64,000 bases of DNA from Flavipsychrobacter sp964461535. GTDB taxonomy: Bacteria > Bacteroidota > Bacteroidia > Chitinophagales > Chitinophagaceae. The notes beneath the pieces are model-generated. The model worked only from the letters and a program-made list of their open reading frames with translations, ran no database searches and was not told the origin of the DNA. The stretch covers positions 1-64,000 of the forward strand of contig CAYWUY010000006.1 in assembly GCA_964461535.1 (NCBI GenBank). The letters run 5' to 3'. Every line of letters begins with the position of its first letter. Position 1 is the first letter of the stretch. Shown piece by piece: positions 60,604-64,000 of the stretch. The translations under genes were made by a program, and so were the position numbers.

Positions 60604-61602
60604 TTGGATAGTCTTACACATGTTGGTATTGGCGGTTGTATTTCAGCCATCACTCCAATTAAGAAATTAGGTAAAAAGGGTCTTATACTAGGTGCTGTTG
60701 CACAAAACTTACCTGATATTGATTTTATAGCATCCTATTTTTTACCAGTATCACGAGATGTAATATTTCATAGAAGTATCACCCACTCTATCATATTTGT
60801 AATTGTTTCATCTTTTTTACTAGCAGCTATATGCGGTAAGTTATATAGTAAACTAGCAATTGGATATAAGAGTTGGCTCTTATTTTGGCTTTTACAGTTA
60901 TTTGTACATATACTTATTGACTCATTTAATGTTTACGGAACTGGATGGTTTGAGCCTTTTTATAGGTATAGAATTTCGTTTAATATATTTTATGTTTCAG
61001 ACCCCCTTTTTTTTATATGGCCTGTTGGGGTATTTTTCTATTATCTATTTACTAAAATAATTAAGCCGAAGTATGCTTGGTATGCAATTATTATAAGTGT
61101 TATATATACTATATATGGTGTGGGTATTAAGTTGAAAATTAATAAAAAGGTAGAAGAGAATTTTAGAAGTTCAAACATATATCCAGTAGACTATATAGTC
61201 ACTCCTACTCCATTAAATAACCAATTTTGGTACATAGTATCCAAAGATAGTTTAGGATCATACACAGGTTATACATCAGTTAATGAAAAAAGACCTATCC
61301 ATTTTTGTTATACTCCTAAAAACGATTCATTAAAAGCTACCATAGTTCAGCAGGAAGCAGTTCAACAATTAGAGCGTTTTTCTCAAGGCTATTACGCATA
61401 TTCATTTAAAAACAATAAAATAGTTATTAACGATTTAAGGTTTGGTGAAATTCAAGGCTGGAATGGTGGATGTGGACAATTTGTTTTTTACTATTATTTT
61501 GATAACGATGATAATAACAAAGCTATAGTGCAGCGTGGCAGAATGATGGGCTGGAATAGACAATCATTACAATTGTTTTGGAGGAAAATTATTGGACAAT
61601 AA
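60604..61602 (+). CDS. YdjM-like inner-membrane metal-dependent hydrolase
   Basis: A 332-residue protein with a TTG start, giving MDSLTHVGIGGCISAI. The N-terminal His and the following AQNLPDIDFIAS and FHRSITHSII motifs are the His/Asp set of the YdjM family. About six membrane helices (to about 185) are followed by a ~145-residue C-terminal domain with strand pairs (YPVDYIVTPTPLNNQFWYIV, YYAYSFKNNKIVINDLRFG). YdjM relatives are membrane-associated, with putative phosphatase or hydrolase activity. It is 10 bp after the T9SS cargo gene. It resembles in motif layout the DUF4184 protein at 37.2 kb. Confidence 0.82.
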   Translation: MDSLTHVGIGGCISAITPIKKLGKKGLILGAVAQNLPDIDFIASYFLPVSRDVIFHRSITHSIIFVIVSSFLLAAICGKLYSKLAIGYKSWLLFWLLQLFVHILIDSFNVYGTGWFEPFYRYRISFNIFYVSDPLFFIWPVGVFFYYLFTKIIKPKYAWYAIIISVIYTIYGVGIKLKINKKVEENFRSSNIYPVDYIVTPTPLNNQFWYIVSKDSLGSYTGYTSVNEKRPIHFCYTPKNDSLKATIVQQEAVQQLERFSQGYYAYSFKNNKIVINDLRFGEIQGWNGGCGQFVFYYYFDNDDNNKAIVQRGRMMGWNRQSLQLFWRKIIGQ

Positions 61603-61660
61603 TATCATAAATTTAAGGTGTTTCAAGACTTTAAGGCACCTAATCACCAATTAATTTGTG

Positions 61661-61668
61661 TAACTTTG
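61661..61668 (+). promoter_or_regulatory. Predicted -7 box of the second ABC-F gene
   Basis: TAACTTTG fits TANNTTTG. It would give a leader of about 70 nt before the ATG at 61743. No clear -33 box. Other AT-rich candidates lie closer to the gene. Confidence 0.35.
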
Positions 61669-61742
61669 CACACTGAAAAATTATCAGATAAAATTTTGTT
61701 AGATATTTTGTCTTTCAAGATTACTGGCTTTCTCTCAAAAAT

Positions 61743-63371
61743 ATGATAACCGTTAGTAATTTATCGCTTAGATATGGTAAGCGAGTATTGTTTGAAGATG
61801 TAAACATTAAGTTCACAGAAGGTAATTGTTATGGAATTATTGGTGCAAATGGCGCCGGTAAGTCTACCTTTATGAAAATAGTATCGGGTGAAATAGACCC
61901 AACTACTGGAAGAGTTGAAATCTCTAAAGATCAAAGGATGAGTGTTCTAAAACAGAACCACTATGAGTTTGATGAAGTGCCGGTACTAGAAACCGTTATC
62001 AGAGGAAATAGCAAGTTGTATACGGTAATGAAAGAGAAAGATGCTATTTATGCAAAAGAAGATTTTTCTGAAGAAGATGGTATTAAGGCAGGTGAGCTTG
62101 AAGGTTTATTTGCAGAGATGGATGGATGGAACGCTGAGAGTGATGCTGCAACTTTATTAAGTAATCTAGGTATAAAAGAAGATTTACATTACAAACTGCT
62201 TAAAGAATTAGATGGTAACCAAAAAGTAAGAGTCCTTTTGGCTCAAGCATTATTTGGTAATCCGGATATACTTTTATTAGATGAGCCTACCAATGACCTA
62301 GATTTGGAAACTATTACTTGGTTAGAGAATTTCTTAGCTGAGTATGATAAAATCGTGTTAGTAGTATCGCACGATCGTCACTTTCTAGATGCGGTATGTA
62401 CACACGTTGCCGATATCGACTTTGGTAAAATCAACATATTTACCGGTAACTACTCTTTCTGGTACGAGTCTAGTCAATTATTATTAAAACAGCGCAGCGA
62501 TCAAAATAAGAAAGCTGAAGACAAAATAGCTGAGTTAAAAGAGTTTATTGCTCGTTTCTCTGCCAATGCATCTAAATCTAAACAAGCTACTAGTAGAAAG
62601 AAAGCTTTAGATAAGATTAAGGTAGATGAAATGCCTGCGTCTAATAGAAAGTACCCGGCTATTTTATTCAATAATCAGATACGTGAAGCTGGAGATCAAA
62701 TCATAGAAGTTAAAGGTCTTAAGAAAAGTTTAAATGGTGAATTGTTATTCAAGGATATCAATTTCGATTTGAAACGTGGTCAAAAAGTTGCCGTTATTTC
62801 TAGTAACTCTTTAGCTACTACAGCTTTTTACCAAATATTAAGTGGTGAGGATACTGATTTTGAAGGGTCGTTTAAATGGGGCGTAACTATTACTCCTGCT
62901 TATTTACCTAATGATAATAGTAAGTATTTCGAGGGTAATAATGATAATCTAATAGATTGGCTACGTCAATATTCAGAGGAAAAAGACGAAACTTTTATAC
63001 GTGGGTTCTTAGGTAGAATGTTATTCTCAGGTGAAGAAACACTTAAAAAATCGTCTGTATTAAGTGGGGGCGAAAAAATGCGTTGTATGCTTAGCAGAAT
63101 GATGATGATGAAAGGTAATTTGCTAATGCTTGATGAGCCAACCAACCACTTAGATTTGGAAAGCATCACGGCTTTAAATAACGGCATGAAAGATTTCAAG
63201 GGTACAATTATCTTTACATCTCGTGACCATGAGCTAACAAACACTGTAGCAGACAGAGTGCTAGAGTTGACTCCTAATGGCCTTATTGATAGAGAGATGT
63301 CTTTCGATGAATATCTAGCTAATGATAGAGTAAAAGAGTTGAGAAAAGAGATGTACGCCGTTACTGTATAG
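61743..63371 (+). CDS. ABC-F family ATPase (YbiT-like) with one degenerate ATP site
   Basis: A 542-residue two-domain ATPase of the YbiT branch. NBD1 has a good Walker A (GANGAGKST, 34-42), Walker B (ILLLDEPTNDLD) and switch (VSHDR), but its signature is LDGNQ (156-160) instead of LSGGQ/E. NBD2 has no Walker A (SSNSLATT at 353-360), keeps LSGGEK (440-445) and LLMLDEPTNHLD, and has Arg494 where the switch His should be. Thus site 2 (Walker A2, switch 2, signature 1) is degenerate and site 1 is intact. Relatives in this phylum show the same, as I recall. Linker helices (about 245-300) are rich in Lys. Likely binds ribosomes. Ends at a terminator. Confidence 0.92.
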   Translation: MITVSNLSLRYGKRVLFEDVNIKFTEGNCYGIIGANGAGKSTFMKIVSGEIDPTTGRVEISKDQRMSVLKQNHYEFDEVPVLETVIRGNSKLYTVMKEKDAIYAKEDFSEEDGIKAGELEGLFAEMDGWNAESDAATLLSNLGIKEDLHYKLLKELDGNQKVRVLLAQALFGNPDILLLDEPTNDLDLETITWLENFLAEYDKIVLVVSHDRHFLDAVCTHVADIDFGKINIFTGNYSFWYESSQLLLKQRSDQNKKAEDKIAELKEFIARFSANASKSKQATSRKKALDKIKVDEMPASNRKYPAILFNNQIREAGDQIIEVKGLKKSLNGELLFKDINFDLKRGQKVAVISSNSLATTAFYQILSGEDTDFEGSFKWGVTITPAYLPNDNSKYFEGNNDNLIDWLRQYSEEKDETFIRGFLGRMLFSGEETLKKSSVLSGGEKMRCMLSRMMMMKGNLLMLDEPTNHLDLESITALNNGMKDFKGTIIFTSRDHELTNTVADRVLELTPNGLIDREMSFDEYLANDRVKELRKEMYAVTV

Positions 63372-63393
63372 TGTCCGGTAAATATTTTATACT

Positions 63394-63427
63394 ATATAGG
63401 GTTGCAATATGCAACCCTATATTTTTT
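63394..63427 (+). terminator. Terminator after the second ABC-F gene
   Basis: A 12-bp stem (ATATAGGGTTGC/GCAACCCTATAT) with a 5-nt loop, followed by five T. Confidence 0.9.
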
Positions 63428-63463
63428 AATATTACTTCTAGTTTTTTTGTTAGTATCTTTACT

Positions 63464-63856
63464 GTGTTGAATAAACTAATAGCCATATTACTACTGGTTA
63501 CAATTAGTGTCACTGGTACGCCATTGCAGCAGTTTGTAAAATTGCCTGTATTGGTCTCCCATTTCTTTGAGCATAAGCAAAAGAACAACAAGCTCAGTTT
63601 ATTGCAATTTTTAAAAATGCATTATGTTGTTTCTGATGATCACGATGGTGATAAAGAAAGGGATAATCAGTTGCCATTCAAGCAGTGTGGTCATTATTTT
63701 TTTGTAAACGCTTCTACCCCGCCCTCTACACTGACTTTTGATGATAAGTTAGTTATTACATATCAATACGCTGTATTCCACTCCCCCCTTCATAATGAAG
63801 ATGTACCTAGCAGTAGCTATCTAGATGCCATTTGGCAACCTCCACGAAATATTTAG
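63464..63856 (+). CDS. Small exported protein upstream of a CusA/CzcA-type pump
   Basis: From the GTG at 63464 (or TTG at 63467) the protein has 130 residues. The frame runs upstream through the preceding terminator, so it starts here. An N-terminal hydrophobic segment (LNKLIAILLLVTISVTGTP) is a signal peptide or anchor. The mature part is His-rich (VSHFFEHKQKNN, DDHDGDKERDN, GHYFF, FHSPLHNED), which suggests metal binding. Bacteroidota loci often have such a small protein before the CusA/CzcA gene. It is 80 bp upstream of that start. Function is not established. Confidence 0.7.
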   Translation: MLNKLIAILLLVTISVTGTPLQQFVKLPVLVSHFFEHKQKNNKLSLLQFLKMHYVVSDDHDGDKERDNQLPFKQCGHYFFVNASTPPSTLTFDDKLVITYQYAVFHSPLHNEDVPSSSYLDAIWQPPRNI

Positions 63857-63936
63857 ATTCTATAATGGATAATGCATGATTAGTCATGCCTATTTTTCAT
63901 GCTATTAGTTACCCTAGTAGTGTCTAAATATTATGT

Positions 63937-64000
63937 ATGTTAGATTTTATTATAAGATTTTCAGTAAGAAATAAGCTGATTATAGCTTTATTTATATTAG
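63937..64000 (+). CDS. Heavy-metal efflux RND transporter, CusA/CzcA family (5' end only)
   Basis: An ATG at 63937 opens a frame that continues to the right edge, about 21 codons (MLDFIIRFSVRNKLIIALFI). This is the usual N-terminus of CusA/CzcA inner-membrane pumps: a short amphipathic lead, RFSVRNK and the first membrane helix. The rest of the gene and any membrane-fusion and outer-membrane partners lie outside. Together with the His-rich small protein upstream it suggests a copper/silver or cobalt/zinc/cadmium efflux locus. Confidence 0.72.
   Translation, partial: MLDFIIRFSVRNKLIIALFIL

Overview
The window is AT-rich chromosomal DNA from a member of the Bacteroidota, probably the Chitinophagales or a close relative (an inference from gene content; no 16S rRNA is present). 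The evidence is a short primary sigma factor of the Bacteroidota type, TTTG/TANNTTTG promoters instead of -35/-10 boxes, few Shine-Dalgarno sequences, two proteins with type IX secretion C-terminal domains, RicT with a Cys-rich N-terminus, a DUF2027-Smr protein and a Bacteroidota-style SAM-I riboswitch. No rRNA, tRNA, insertion sequence, prophage or CRISPR array was seen. Coding is dense, and most operons end in clear hairpin terminators. There are three runs of N. One interrupts paaZ, one interrupts a kinase gene, and one sits between two copies of the same 55 bp and looks artificial.

Layout. 1-1.1 kb: a DJ-1/PfpI-type protein cut by the left edge, preceded by a Crp/Fnr regulator with a perfect TGTGA-N6-TCACA operator between them. 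1.2-8.2 kb (minus): paaZ, a DUF4375-like protein, a CocE/NonD hydrolase, glutamate dehydrogenase and ccmC-ccmD. 8.4-12.4 kb (plus): a tandem pair of exported paralogues, a long-chain acyl-CoA ligase and a UbiA-like membrane protein. 12.4-21.4 kb: a TlpA-type lipoprotein, ricT, rpoD, a START-like protein, Dps, a LolA-like protein, nadE and queA. 21.6-28.4 kb: ribBA, a glycosyltransferase, pyrR-pyrB and small enzymes. 28.4-31.1 kb: a secreted C10 cysteine protease translationally coupled to a small exported protein. 31.3-32.5 kb: gmhA and a GmhB-like phosphatase for heptose synthesis.

33.9-39.4 kb holds the most system-like locus: a VWA protein, a PP2C-like phosphatase and a kinase with zinc ribbon, membrane segment and helix-hairpin-helix. 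This is the TerY-P (yegL/pphC/yegI-like) phosphorylation triad. It is followed at very short spacing by a DUF4184 membrane protein and a polysaccharide flippase, which suggests envelope-directed signalling. 39.4-48.8 kb carries pyrF, a small cytochrome c, an M28 peptidase, an rRNA m5C methyltransferase, a LysM-RlpA-like protein, a GT9 heptosyltransferase and an ispD-rdgB-smr operon.

48.9-51.5 kb is a methionine-branch operon (a Cys/Met PLP enzyme and homoserine dehydrogenase) under a full SAM-I riboswitch. Promoter, aptamer, antiterminator and terminator can all be read from the sequence. 51.5-54.9 kb encodes two exported proteins of unknown role; the larger ends in a candidate caspase/separase-like (clan CD) domain. 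55-64 kb has a bacilliredoxin, two ABC-F ATPases (one with a coordinately degenerate ATP site), a CE2-type esterase with an FMN reductase, a T9SS cargo protein, a YdjM-like membrane protein, and the start of a CusA/CzcA efflux pump cut by the right edge.
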